DNA of 64,000 bases from Bergeyella porcorum (GTDB taxonomy: Bacteria > Bacteroidota > Bacteroidia > Flavobacteriales > Weeksellaceae), in the NCBI RefSeq assembly GCF_042427575.1, contig NZ_JBHMFD010000002.1, positions 62,001 through 126,000 on the forward strand, in the 5' to 3' direction. Position numbers and translations under genes: made by a program. Below are positions 36,070 to 44,632 of this stretch, piece after piece (position 1 is the stretch's first letter; each line of letters opens with the position of its first letter). The notes beneath the pieces are model-generated. The model saw nothing but the letters and a program-made list of their open reading frames with translations. It was not told the origin of the DNA and did not search any database.

Positions 36070-36420
36070 ATGGCGATTATAATAACAGACGAATGTATCA
36101 ACTGTGGAGCTTGTGAACCAGAATGCCCTAACAATGCAATATATGAAGGTGCCGTAGATTGGAAAGCTTCCGAAGGAACCGCCCTAAGTGGAATGGTAAC
36201 CCTAAAATCTGGTCTTACTATAGATGCAGACGACCCACAAGCCCCGATAAATGATGATATCTACTTCATCGTTCCAGATAAGTGTACAGAGTGCAAAGGC
36301 TTCCACGAAGAGCCTCAATGTGCGGCAGTATGCCCTGTGGACTGCTGTGTGCCAGATGATGACAATGTAGAATCTGAAGAAAGCTTATTGGATAAAAAAG
36401 CATTTTTACATAATGAATAG
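36070..36420 (+). CDS. 4Fe-4S dicluster ferredoxin
   Basis: 116 aa. Two cluster motifs: CINCGACEPECP near residue 10 and CTEC(x8)CAAVCPVDC near residue 76, the second with the long spacing of Allochromatium-type ferredoxins. A cytosolic electron carrier; partner unknown, and the divergent reductase gene next door may be functionally linked. Confidence 0.92.
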   Translation: MAIIITDECINCGACEPECPNNAIYEGAVDWKASEGTALSGMVTLKSGLTIDADDPQAPINDDIYFIVPDKCTECKGFHEEPQCAAVCPVDCCVPDDDNVESEESLLDKKAFLHNE

Positions 36421-36427
36421 AAAAATT

Positions 36428-36455
36428 ATGCTCCAGTATTTTGGAGCATTTTTTT
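36428..36455 (+). terminator. Terminator after the ferredoxin gene
   Basis: ATGCTCCA / TGGAGCAT stem, 6-nt loop, then TTTTTTT. Confidence 0.85.
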
Positions 36456-36482
36456 AGAATGATGTTATAAAAATCACTCCTT

Positions 36483-37547
36483 ATGAAAAAACATAATTTC
36501 AGTGCAGGGCCTTGCATCCTTCCCGAAGAGGTTTTTCAGAAATCTGCCGAAGCCATTTTGGATTTTAATGGCATTGGACTTTCGCTTTTAGAAATTTCCC
36601 ACCGCAGTAAAGATTTCGTAGCCGTAATGGACGAAGCCAGAGCCATCGTGAAAAGACTAATGAACCTAAACGATGAGTACGAAGTGCTGTATCTAGGCGG
36701 TGGTGCCAGCTTGCAATTTGCTATGGTGCCGTTCAATCTGATGAACGCTGAAAACGGAAAAGCCGCCTACCTCGATACAGGAACTTGGGCAGCAGGAGCC
36801 ATTAAAGAAGCTAAAAAGCTGGGACAAGTGGATATTGTAGGTTCTTCCAAAGCTGAGAATTATACTTTTATACCGAAGGATTATGCCGTAGGAAGTGATT
36901 ATGATTATTTCCATTGCACTTCTAATAATACCATCTATGGCACGCAGATGAAAGCCTTCCCCAAAGTGGATACACGGATGGTATGCGATATGAGTTCGGA
37001 TATCTTTTCAAGGGTGATAGATTTCTCCCAATTTGACCTTATCTACGCTGGAGCTCAAAAAAATATGGGTCCTGCAGGAACAGTTTTAGTTGTGGTAAAA
37101 AAAGAAATTTTAGGCAAAACAGGACGAGATATTCCTTCGTATCTAGATTATTCTCTGCATATTGCCAAAGAGTCTATGTACAATACACCGCCTGTCTTCC
37201 CTGTTTATGCCAGTTTGCTCACGCTTCAGCACTTGGAAAACAATGGCGGTATCGCTGCAGCGGAACAAAGAAATATAGCAAAAGTAGAATTGCTCTACAA
37301 CGAGATTGATGCCAACCCACTCTTTGAAGGTTTTGCCCAAAAAGAAGACCGTTCTCTAATGAATGTTTCCTTTAGGCTAACTGATGATGCACTGAAAGAA
37401 ACCTTTGATGCCGCTTGGAAAGAAGCGGGAATCAGCGGACTAAACGGACATAGAAGCGTTGGCGGATACCGTGCCAGCATATACAATGCAATGCCTATTG
37501 AAAGTGTGAAAGTTTTGGTAGATGTAATGAGAAATTTTAAACCATAA
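36483..37547 (+). CDS. serC: Phosphoserine aminotransferase
   Basis: 354 aa PLP enzyme that makes 3-phosphoserine from 3-phosphohydroxypyruvate and glutamate (also used in pyridoxal synthesis). HNFSAGPCILP at the N-terminus is diagnostic; the PLP lysine lies in YAGAQKNMGPAG near residue 192, and SMYNTPPVFPVY and GLNGHRSVGGYRASIYNAM are conserved. It is 10 nt upstream of serA. Confidence 0.97.
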   Translation: MKKHNFSAGPCILPEEVFQKSAEAILDFNGIGLSLLEISHRSKDFVAVMDEARAIVKRLMNLNDEYEVLYLGGGASLQFAMVPFNLMNAENGKAAYLDTGTWAAGAIKEAKKLGQVDIVGSSKAENYTFIPKDYAVGSDYDYFHCTSNNTIYGTQMKAFPKVDTRMVCDMSSDIFSRVIDFSQFDLIYAGAQKNMGPAGTVLVVVKKEILGKTGRDIPSYLDYSLHIAKESMYNTPPVFPVYASLLTLQHLENNGGIAAAEQRNIAKVELLYNEIDANPLFEGFAQKEDRSLMNVSFRLTDDALKETFDAAWKEAGISGLNGHRSVGGYRASIYNAMPIESVKVLVDVMRNFKP

Positions 37548-37557
37548 AATACAAATA

Positions 37558-38517
37558 ATGAAAATATTAGCCAATGATGGAATTTCCAAAGCGGGAGAAC
37601 TAATGCTAAAAGATGCGGGAATGGAGTTTTTGGATATTCGCGTAGCACAGGAGCAATTGTCCAAATTCATCCAAGATCATCAGGTGGATGTTTTATTGGT
37701 TCGCAGTGCTACTAAGGTAAGAAAAGACCTCATCGATGCTTGTCCCAGTCTTAAAATCATTGGGAGAGGTGGCGTTGGTATGGACAATATCGATGTGGAA
37801 TACGCCCGTGAAAAAGGCATCAGCGTTATCAATACGCCATTAGCCTCTTCGCGTTCGGTAGCAGAGATGGTCTTTGCTCACTTTTTTTCCTTAGCGAGAT
37901 TCCTTCACGAAGCCAATAGAATGATGCCTTTGGAAGGCGAAACGCAGTTTAATGCCCTTAAAAAATCTTATGCCAATGCAATAGAACTCAAAGGAAAAAC
38001 CTTGGGCGTTATCGGTTTTGGAGGCATCGGAAAAGAAGTCGCAACAATGGGAATTGCCCTTGGAATGAAAGTGAAACTTCTTAGCCAAACGCCTCGCACA
38101 GAAACCGTAAGTTTACACTTTTTCGATGGACAGAAAGTAGATTTTGACTTAACCTCCACTAATGACATTGCTACTTTCCTCTCCGATGTGGATTTTCTCA
38201 GCATCAACACACCTAAAACCGATGGCTATCTAATAGATACACCACAATTTGAAATGATGAAAGATGGGGTATTTATCGCTAATACCGCAAGAGGTGGCGT
38301 CATCAATGAAGTGGCACTTATCGATTTCATTGAAGAAGGAAAAGTAGCTGGAGCCGCATTAGATGTTTTTGAAAATGAACCTCAGCCAGAGTTGGCATTG
38401 CTAATGAACCCTCACCTATCCCTATCGCCACACTTAGGAGGCAATACGCTAGATGCTCAAGAAAAAATAGGTACGGAACTTGCTACGCAAATCATAGAAT
38501 TATCAAGAAAAATATAA
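37558..38517 (+). CDS. serA: D-3-phosphoglycerate dehydrogenase (short form)
   Basis: 319 aa NAD-dependent first enzyme of serine synthesis. NAD motif GVIGFGGIGKEVA near residue 150; catalytic Arg in NTARGGVINE, Glu in the following segment, and His in SPHLGGNT near residue 291. It lacks the C-terminal ACT domain, so serine feedback is unlikely. Between serC and the DUF1015 gene, 7-10 nt gaps. Confidence 0.94.
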   Translation: MKILANDGISKAGELMLKDAGMEFLDIRVAQEQLSKFIQDHQVDVLLVRSATKVRKDLIDACPSLKIIGRGGVGMDNIDVEYAREKGISVINTPLASSRSVAEMVFAHFFSLARFLHEANRMMPLEGETQFNALKKSYANAIELKGKTLGVIGFGGIGKEVATMGIALGMKVKLLSQTPRTETVSLHFFDGQKVDFDLTSTNDIATFLSDVDFLSINTPKTDGYLIDTPQFEMMKDGVFIANTARGGVINEVALIDFIEEGKVAGAALDVFENEPQPELALLMNPHLSLSPHLGGNTLDAQEKIGTELATQIIELSRKI

Positions 38518-38524
38518 TTGAAGT

Positions 38525-39766
38525 ATGCCGATATTCAAACCCTTTCGTGGAATAAGACCCAATGATGACTATGTAGAGATTTTTCCTACACATCCTATTG
38601 ACGGACTTTCACAAGAAGTAATTTTGAAAAAATCTCAAGAAAACAACACTTATATCCAAATGATTAAGCCTTATATCCTGAGCAAATCTAAGGATGTAGA
38701 TAGAAACTTGAGAAAAATACGACACAGCTTCGAGGAACTTTTAGACAATAAAGTTTTAACCCAAGATGCCTCTTCATACTATTTGTATGAACAGATTTAC
38801 CCCAACAAGTCGGTATTCCGAGGGCTTCTGGGACTGACCTCTGTGGAGGACTTTTGGAATGGTAAAATTAAACGACACGAGAGTACTATTCCTCAAAAAA
38901 AGGAAAAACTAGCGCATTATTTAGAGAAAGTCAACTTGCAGTCAGACCCCGTTCTGCTTACTTATCCTTCCAATCCTAAGGTAGAATTGCTGATGAACCA
39001 CGAGGAAAAAAGCATTCCTATCCTTTCTTTTGAAGATGATAAAGGCATTAAGCACAAACTTTGGCGAATTGACAACCGCTTGAAAATGCAACAGCTCAAA
39101 GAAGTTTTGGACAATGTAGAAGCCTTTTACATTGCAGATGGACACCATAGAATTGGCTCGGCAGCACTCAATGCTAAAAAACAAAAAGAGAAAAACAAAA
39201 AACACACAGGGCTGGAGGCGTATAACTTTGTGTACAGCTTCATCGTGTCTAATCAATCCATTAAAATACACGATTATAACCGCGTAGTGAAAGATTTGAA
39301 CGGATTGTCCCCAGAAGATTTTCTAAAAAAACTCGAAGTTAATTTCAACATCCACGAAAAAGATGAAACGCCATACTTCCCTTCTCAGAAGTTTCATATC
39401 TCTATGTATATGAATGGGAAGTTTTACTCTCTTCATCTGAAACACAGCCTGAGAACGCCAGATATGGTAAAAAACCTTATAGACCATCAAGTGGTGGATA
39501 ATTTAATCTTCAATGATATTTTGAATATTGAAAATACCGATAGTTCGGATAACATCAGCTATATCAAAGGAACCTCATCTGCAGAAGGTATTAAAAGACT
39601 GAAAGATGCGGTGGATAGTGGGAAATATGCTGTAGCTTTTGGAATTTATCCCGTAAGTTTTAACGAAATGATTAAAATTTCGGATAACAAAATCAGTATG
39701 CCTCCCAAATGCACTTACATAGAGCCTAAACTGATGTCTGCACTGATGATGTACGACATTAAATAA
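38525..39766 (+). CDS. DUF1015 family protein
   Basis: 413 aa, third gene of the serC-serA operon, a conserved trio in Bacteroidetes. FKPFRGIRPN, FYIADGHHRIGSAALNA (the ADGHHR motif) and VAFGIYPVSFNEMIKISD define DUF1015. Family members include SerK-like ADP-dependent serine kinases that make phosphoserine, which would fit the context; the assignment is inference. Confidence 0.85.
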   Translation: MPIFKPFRGIRPNDDYVEIFPTHPIDGLSQEVILKKSQENNTYIQMIKPYILSKSKDVDRNLRKIRHSFEELLDNKVLTQDASSYYLYEQIYPNKSVFRGLLGLTSVEDFWNGKIKRHESTIPQKKEKLAHYLEKVNLQSDPVLLTYPSNPKVELLMNHEEKSIPILSFEDDKGIKHKLWRIDNRLKMQQLKEVLDNVEAFYIADGHHRIGSAALNAKKQKEKNKKHTGLEAYNFVYSFIVSNQSIKIHDYNRVVKDLNGLSPEDFLKKLEVNFNIHEKDETPYFPSQKFHISMYMNGKFYSLHLKHSLRTPDMVKNLIDHQVVDNLIFNDILNIENTDSSDNISYIKGTSSAEGIKRLKDAVDSGKYAVAFGIYPVSFNEMIKISDNKISMPPKCTYIEPKLMSALMMYDIK

Positions 39767-39787
39767 ACTTATAAAAACAAAGTAATT

Positions 39788-39820
39788 AACCCTTTTGAAT
39801 TTAATTTGAAAGGGTTTTTA
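39788..39820 (+). terminator. Terminator of the serC operon
   Basis: AACCCTTT pairs with AAAGGGTT around an AT-rich loop, then TTTAGTTTT. Confidence 0.75.
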
Positions 39821-40001
39821 GTTTTACTATTTTGGCATTATATTGGCTACTAAATTATTCCGAAAAAATAGACTTAAGAAATTTCCATTCAAATAAAATT
39901 TCAAATTAAAAGAAATATTTTTTGTAACCTTTCTTACAGTTTCATCGTACAATTAAACGGAGCCATTAATAAAAGGCATTTAAAAATACAAGAGATAAAA
40001 A

Positions 40002-40868
40002 ATGAGACAGTTAAAAATAACCAAGCAAGTTACCAATAGAGAAACCGCCTCTTTGGACAAGTATCTACAAGAAATTGGTAAAGTAGAACTGATTACCGCC
40101 GATGAGGAGGTAGAATTGGCCCAAAGAATCCGTGCGGGGGATAGAGTGGCACTAGAAAAACTCATCAAGGCCAACTTGCGTTTCGTGGTATCTGTTTCCA
40201 AACAATATCAAAACCAAGGTCTTTCCCTACCCGATTTGATTAACGAAGGAAACCTCGGACTGATGAAAGCCGCTAAAAGATATGATGAAACCAGAGGGTT
40301 TAAATTCATTTCATATGCTGTATGGTGGATTCGTCAATCCATCTTGCAAGCATTGGCAGAGCAGTCTAGAATTGTAAGACTTCCACTTAATAAGATTGGT
40401 TCTATCAACAAGATTAATAAGGCATACGCTCATTTGGAACAGGAAAATGAAAGACCTCCTTCCCCAGAAGAATTGGCAGAAGTGCTGGATATGAGCGAGG
40501 AAGATATCAAAGAATCTATGAAAAACAGTGGGCGTCACCTTTCTATGGATGCTCCGCTCGTGGAGGGTGAAGATAGCAACCTGTACGATGTTCTCCGTTC
40601 TGGCGAATCGCCAAGCCCAGATAAAGATTTGATGCTAGAATCTCTTCAGATAGAAATAGAAAGAGCCTTGCAAACGCTTACCCCAAGAGAGGCAGATTTG
40701 GTAAGATTATATTTTGGATTGAATGGAAAACACCCTATGACTTTAGAAGAAATAGGCGAAACCTTTGACTTGACCAGAGAAAGGGTAAGACAAATCAAAG
40801 AAAAAGCCATCAAAAGATTGAAACACAATACCAGAAGTAAAATTTTGAAATCTTACTTGGGTAAATAA
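40002..40868 (+). CDS. rpoD: Primary sigma factor RpoD/SigA
   Basis: 288 aa, the short Bacteroidetes form lacking region 1.1. Region 1.2 begins SLDKYLQEIGKVELIT; region 2 has KANLRFVVSVSKQYQNQG and the -10 helix RFKFISYAVWWIRQS-type segment; region 4 ends with the helix-turn-helix GETFDLTRERVRQIKEKAI. It should direct initiation at the TAnnTTTG promoters noted across this window. The 5' gap from 39821 is AT-rich. Confidence 0.96.
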   Translation: MRQLKITKQVTNRETASLDKYLQEIGKVELITADEEVELAQRIRAGDRVALEKLIKANLRFVVSVSKQYQNQGLSLPDLINEGNLGLMKAAKRYDETRGFKFISYAVWWIRQSILQALAEQSRIVRLPLNKIGSINKINKAYAHLEQENERPPSPEELAEVLDMSEEDIKESMKNSGRHLSMDAPLVEGEDSNLYDVLRSGESPSPDKDLMLESLQIEIERALQTLTPREADLVRLYFGLNGKHPMTLEEIGETFDLTRERVRQIKEKAIKRLKHNTRSKILKSYLGK

Positions 40869-40899
40869 TTTTGATTGCAATGTAAATTCAACAAAGTTT

Positions 40900-40930
40900 A
40901 AAAGCTGCCTCTGCATCGGAGGTAGCTTTT
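40900..40930 (+). terminator. Terminator of rpoD
   Basis: AAAAGCTGCCTC / GAGGTAGCTTTT with one G-U, then AATC. Confidence 0.7.
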
Positions 40931-41014
40931 AATCATATAAAAATGAGTTTAATATAATTTCATTTTGTAATTACAGATTAAAAATTTTATAGTTAAAAAC
41001 TCAATCATGGGTTT

Positions 41015-41022
41015 TATCTTTG
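41015..41022 (+). promoter_or_regulatory. -7 box of the lipoprotein gene
   Basis: TATCTTTG; transcription from about 41029 leaves a short leader and shows that a start at 41007 would be in the promoter. Confidence 0.55.
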
Positions 41023-41036
41023 CACAAAGAAAAGTG

Positions 41037-41615
41037 ATGAAAAAAATTTTATTTCCTGTCATATTAGTTACTGTAGGTGCAGCTGTTCTCACGGGTTGCA
41101 TTGCTGCCTATGGCTCTAGTGGACAATTTGTAAAACAATCTGATTTTCCTAAATCTAAGGAAAGCTATAAAATAGTGTACTTTGCCCCAGAAATTGCTCC
41201 TGATGTGGATGAAATAAAACCACCTTCTTACCAAGCTTTTTTTGATAGCGTTACCAATAAGCTAAGTCCTTTTGATCAAATCAAGATAGATAGACTACAA
41301 ACCGTAATGGAATATGATACGGTGGATACCCAAACCATACAAGAGATTTGTAAAAATAATACTGCCAATCTCGTGGTAGTTCCCAAGATACAATATTTCA
41401 AAGTAGGACTGGGTAAGTATGTGTTTTCCAATCAGGTAGTGGTGAGTATGAAACTCTACAACGCCGAAGGCGAACTGATAAAAGAAGCCAGCTACGATAC
41501 CTTCAAAAGAAATAAACGATTGCTAAGAAGCACCGAAAACTCCATCAAAATAGGAACTAATGGCGTAATGAACGACCTCCTTAAAACCATAAAGAAAACC
41601 CAACTATCCAGTTGA
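41037..41615 (+). CDS. Putative lipoprotein
   Basis: 192 aa. Lipoprotein signal MKKILFPVILVTVGAAVLTGC with the lipid Cys at residue 21 of this start, followed by IAAYGSSGQ. The mature part is alpha/beta (YKIVYFAPEIAP, TANLVVVPKIQYFKVGLG, VVVSMKLYNAEGELI), similar to small penicillin-binding/CsgG-like lipoprotein folds, but I do not recognise the family. ATG at 41037 is set by the TATCTTTG box 15 nt before. Confidence 0.75.
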   Translation: MKKILFPVILVTVGAAVLTGCIAAYGSSGQFVKQSDFPKSKESYKIVYFAPEIAPDVDEIKPPSYQAFFDSVTNKLSPFDQIKIDRLQTVMEYDTVDTQTIQEICKNNTANLVVVPKIQYFKVGLGKYVFSNQVVVSMKLYNAEGELIKEASYDTFKRNKRLLRSTENSIKIGTNGVMNDLLKTIKKTQLSS

Positions 41616-41621
41616 GTTTTC
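41594..41621. terminator. Hairpin over the lipoprotein stop codon
   Basis: GAAAACCCAACT pairs with AGTTGAGTTTTC with one mismatch; it includes the TGA stop and lies between convergent genes. Confidence 0.55.
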
Positions 41622-41647
41622 TACGATATTATACACTTTATCTCTGG

Positions 41648-42097
41648 TTATAGAATCTTTGCCACTTCATCACAAATCCATTGCAATAATGCTTCATCTT
41701 CTTTGGTAAAAGGATTGAGAGAATGAGAATCTATATCAATCTGTCCAATGTTTTTTCCATCTTTAAAAATTGGCACCACAATTTCTGCCTTCGTATCTAT
41801 GGAACAAGATAGGTAATTATCCTCTTGGGATACATCTGGAACTACAAAAGTCTCATTAGAAACCGCTACTTGCCCACAAATCCCTCTCCCGAAGGGAATC
41901 ACAGTATGGTCAGTTGCCGCCCCTACATAAGGCCCTAAGACAAGTTCTTCTTTATCTCCATTTCTGAAATAAAATCCCGTCCAATTAAAATACTCTATTT
42001 CTTGGTCTAATAACTGACAGATTTTCTTCAGTTTATCGTCTGTATCCGCCGTTGGGCTTTCTAAGATAGACGCTATTCTTTTCTTTAATTCTACCAT
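41648..42097 (-). CDS. msrC: Free methionine-(R)-sulfoxide reductase (GAF domain)
   Basis: 149 aa single GAF domain that reduces free Met-R-sulfoxide with thioredoxin. RGICGQVAVS holds Cys74 and NYLSCSIDTKAEIVVPI holds Cys98; their 24-residue spacing matches Cys94 and Cys118 (catalytic) of E. coli fRMsr. The third Cys of that enzyme is not evident. It ends 1 nt from the next gene upstream (stop 42099), so the two are cotranscribed. Confidence 0.88.
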   Translation of the reverse strand: MVELKKRIASILESPTADTDDKLKKICQLLDQEIEYFNWTGFYFRNGDKEELVLGPYVGAATDHTVIPFGRGICGQVAVSNETFVVPDVSQEDNYLSCSIDTKAEIVVPIFKDGKNIGQIDIDSHSLNPFTKEDEALLQWICDEVAKIL

Positions 42098-42098
42098 T

Positions 42099-43529
42099 TT
42101 ATTCTTCTATAAAAAATGTTTCTTTATACCCAAAAAGTCCTCGTTCTTTTATCATCTCGGCAACACCTTCTGGCAGTTGATTTTCCCAGCCTTTCTCGTG
42201 ACTGGTGATTTTTTCTAAAATTTCCCGAGAATAGATTTCGGAATAATTAGGATTATAATCTACAATATCCACTATTTTATCATTGGCAATAAAATATTTA
42301 TAGAGTTCTTTCAGATTATCGTTCACTTTCAGATTAGTAGAGGTGAGCAGTTCATTGAGTTCACTATCTTTATAAGGGTATAGATATACCTTCATATCCT
42401 TCTTGAAAAACTTTCCGAAGGCTTCCAAAATTCCTCCTGGAAGGTGCTGATAATATTCTTCATCAAAAACCATCTGCAAATTATTAACCCCCATCGCTAT
42501 TCCCATATTTCGGATATTATACGAGCTAAAATACTCGGTAAGTTTATAATATTCTGCAAAGTTAGAAATCATCACCGTATAGCCCAGTTTTGCTAAGACA
42601 TCTACCCTATCTAGGAAATCTCTTTCGTCTATTTTCCCTGTAGCACGCAGGTTGAAAGTGGTAATTTCAAAAATCACTACGGTATCTTCTATTGTGCTTC
42701 CCGTATCTTCTAAAAACATTTTCAACCCACTTTCAAACATATCCACATTCACCAGCGTTACGGGGCGAAAGCTTCCTCTCACCACAAAGACATTCTTCTT
42801 ATAAATCATATCTGCGGGAAGCATATTTTGTCCTTCAGAATTGAAAATCACCGCATCACACATTCCTTTTTTCACCAATTGCAAAGACATTAGACGATTG
42901 TCCACATAAGGAAACGCCGGCCCACCGAAGTGTATCATATCTATTTCTATCCTATCCACCGCAATATCATCGTAAAGGGATTTAATCAGCGTTCTGGGAT
43001 TATCAAAATGCATAAACGCACCATAGATAAGATTAACGCCCAGATTTCCAAGTGTTTCTTGTTGCAGACTGGCCTCATTTTCTTTAAACTTAATATGCAA
43101 GATAATCTCACTATATTCCGCATTAGGAGCGTGCTGAAACATAATGCCTACCCAACCGTGTCCTTTGAAAGTCTTGTGGTAATTAATGGTAGTAACGGTA
43201 TTGGCATAGGAGAAAAAGCGTCTATTAGGACATTCCGTATTATCCAAACGCTCATCTATCAGCTGGATTTCGTGGCATAGCATTTTTTTCAACCTCGTTT
43301 GGGAAACAAATCTATTCTTTTCCTCCTTACCATAGATGGCGTTACTATAATCTTTATCATAGGCAGACATCGCCTTGGCAATGGTTTGCGAAGCTCCACC
43401 TGCTCTAAAAAAATGGCGTACCGTCTCTTGCCCTGCTCCAATCTCTGCAAAAGTTCCGTATATATTAGAATCTAAATTAATTGCTAACGCTTTTTGTTTA
43501 GGCGTTAAAAATTGCTTTATTTCTGGCAT
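42099..43529 (-). CDS. Conserved hypothetical protein of unknown function
   Basis: 476 aa cytosolic protein common in bacteria and often carried under misleading names. Conserved stretches are NLDSNIYGTFAEIGAGQETVR, SAYDKDYSDAIYG-type, ANTVTTINYHKTFKGHGWVG and MRLISNFAEYY-type segments. No signal peptide, TM or known catalytic motif. The upstream 48 bp hold a 20-bp palindrome shared with the divergent MBL gene. Confidence 0.75.
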   Translation of the reverse strand: MPEIKQFLTPKQKALAINLDSNIYGTFAEIGAGQETVRHFFRAGGASQTIAKAMSAYDKDYSNAIYGKEEKNRFVSQTRLKKMLCHEIQLIDERLDNTECPNRRFFSYANTVTTINYHKTFKGHGWVGIMFQHAPNAEYSEIILHIKFKENEASLQQETLGNLGVNLIYGAFMHFDNPRTLIKSLYDDIAVDRIEIDMIHFGGPAFPYVDNRLMSLQLVKKGMCDAVIFNSEGQNMLPADMIYKKNVFVVRGSFRPVTLVNVDMFESGLKMFLEDTGSTIEDTVVIFEITTFNLRATGKIDERDFLDRVDVLAKLGYTVMISNFAEYYKLTEYFSSYNIRNMGIAMGVNNLQMVFDEEYYQHLPGGILEAFGKFFKKDMKVYLYPYKDSELNELLTSTNLKVNDNLKELYKYFIANDKIVDIVDYNPNYSEIYSREILEKITSHEKGWENQLPEGVAEMIKERGLFGYKETFFIEE

Positions 43530-43538
43530 TATTTCAAA

Positions 43539-43558
43539 TTTTTGTAAATTTACAAAAA
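43539..43558. promoter_or_regulatory. Perfect 20-bp palindrome between divergent genes
   Basis: TTTTTGTAAATTTACAAAAA reads the same on both strands. Its centre TAAATTTA is a near -7 box in either direction, ~10 nt from the ATG of the unknown gene and ~20 nt from that of the MBL hydrolase. It may be a shared promoter, an operator, or both. Confidence 0.55.
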
Positions 43559-43577
43559 CTTAAGTATATCAAAAAAA

Positions 43578-44345
43578 ATGAAGTTAAAATTTTTAGGCAC
43601 TGGCACCTCGCAAGGCGTTCCCGTGATTGGCTGTAAATGCGAAGTATGCCAATCTCAAGACCCTAAAGATAAACGATTTAGAGCCTCTGCAATGATAACC
43701 ACCGATGAAGGTCATAAAATTCTCATCGACTGTGGACCAGATTTTAGGCAACAGATGCTCCATAACAATGAAGACCAAATAGACGCCGTCCTTATCACCC
43801 ACGAGCATAATGACCATATTATAGGATTGGATGATATGCGTCCTCTCATTTTCAAACAAGGAAGAGCTATAGACATCTACTGTAACCCGAGAGTGGGCAA
43901 AGAAATCCAAGCCAGATTTCCCTATGCCTTCGCAGATGAAAAATACCCTGGCGCTCCCTCTTTCAATTTACACCCTATTGAAAATCAGAAATTTAATTTA
44001 TTAAACACTGAAATTACTCCGATAAAAATCACCCATTTTAAAATTGAAATTTTGGGGTATAAGTTTAAACAATTGGCTTACATTACCGATGCCAGCTTTA
44101 TCTCTGATGAAGAAAAAGAAAAACTCAAAAACTTGGATGTGCTTATCTTAAATTGTCTCAGAAAAACAGATTACCACCCTGCTCATTTCATATTAGAAGA
44201 TATTTTAAAACTCAATGAGGAGCTAAAACCAAAGAAAATGTACCTTACACACATCAGCCATCACTTTGGACTATATGAAATCGAAAATCACCAACTACCT
44301 GATAACATATCACTTGCATACGATGGATTAGAATTTTCATTTTAA
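43578..44345 (+). CDS. MBL-fold metal hydrolase (PhnP/RNase Z-like)
   Basis: 255 aa. KFLGTGTSQGVPVIGCKCEVC is typical of the PhnP-like group; the metal site is THEHNDH (HxHxDH) followed by later His (ITHFKIEI) and Asp (YITDASF) and THISHHFG. CxCxxC near the N-terminus binds a structural metal in PhnP. The true substrate, a cyclic phosphodiester or similar, is unknown. Confidence 0.88.
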   Translation: MKLKFLGTGTSQGVPVIGCKCEVCQSQDPKDKRFRASAMITTDEGHKILIDCGPDFRQQMLHNNEDQIDAVLITHEHNDHIIGLDDMRPLIFKQGRAIDIYCNPRVGKEIQARFPYAFADEKYPGAPSFNLHPIENQKFNLLNTEITPIKITHFKIEILGYKFKQLAYITDASFISDEEKEKLKNLDVLILNCLRKTDYHPAHFILEDILKLNEELKPKKMYLTHISHHFGLYEIENHQLPDNISLAYDGLEFSF

Positions 44346-44369
44346 AATTAAAAAAAATATCAAAAAAAG

Positions 44370-44400
44370 TTTGCACAGAATAAAAATTGGCGTATATTTG
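44370..44400 (+). promoter_or_regulatory. Strong promoter of tRNA-Leu
   Basis: TTTG (44370-44373), 19-nt spacer, TATATTTG (44393-44400): the full Bacteroidetes consensus. The tRNA starts 21 nt later. Confidence 0.85.
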
Positions 44401-44420
44401 CACACCGATTCAAACGAAAT

Positions 44421-44500
44421 GCCCAGGTGGCGGAATTGGTAGACGCGCTGGTCTCAAACACCAGTTCTTAGGAGTGCCGGTTCGATCCCGGCCCTGGGTA
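44421..44500 (+). tRNA. tRNA-Leu (CAA)
   Basis: 80 nt. Acceptor GCCCAGG pairs with CCTGGGT; anticodon loop CTCAAAC gives CAA; a long variable arm (TTCTTAGGAGTGCC) fits leucine; T loop GGTTCGATCCC. CCA is not encoded. Confidence 0.96.
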
Positions 44501-44501
44501 C

Positions 44502-44534
44502 AAAACCTCTGAAACATCTGTTTCGGAGGTTTTA
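44502..44534 (+). terminator. Terminator of tRNA-Leu
   Basis: AAAACCTC-GAAAC pairs with GTTTC-GAGGTTTT with one mismatch; loop ATCT. Confidence 0.8.
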
Positions 44535-44632
44535 CTTTTATAATCTCGCACATTCCTTTTTTATAATTCAAACCTATATCGCCTATCCGAAATAAAAGTT
44601 TTATCTTTATCAAAAATTTGAGACAACTATTT

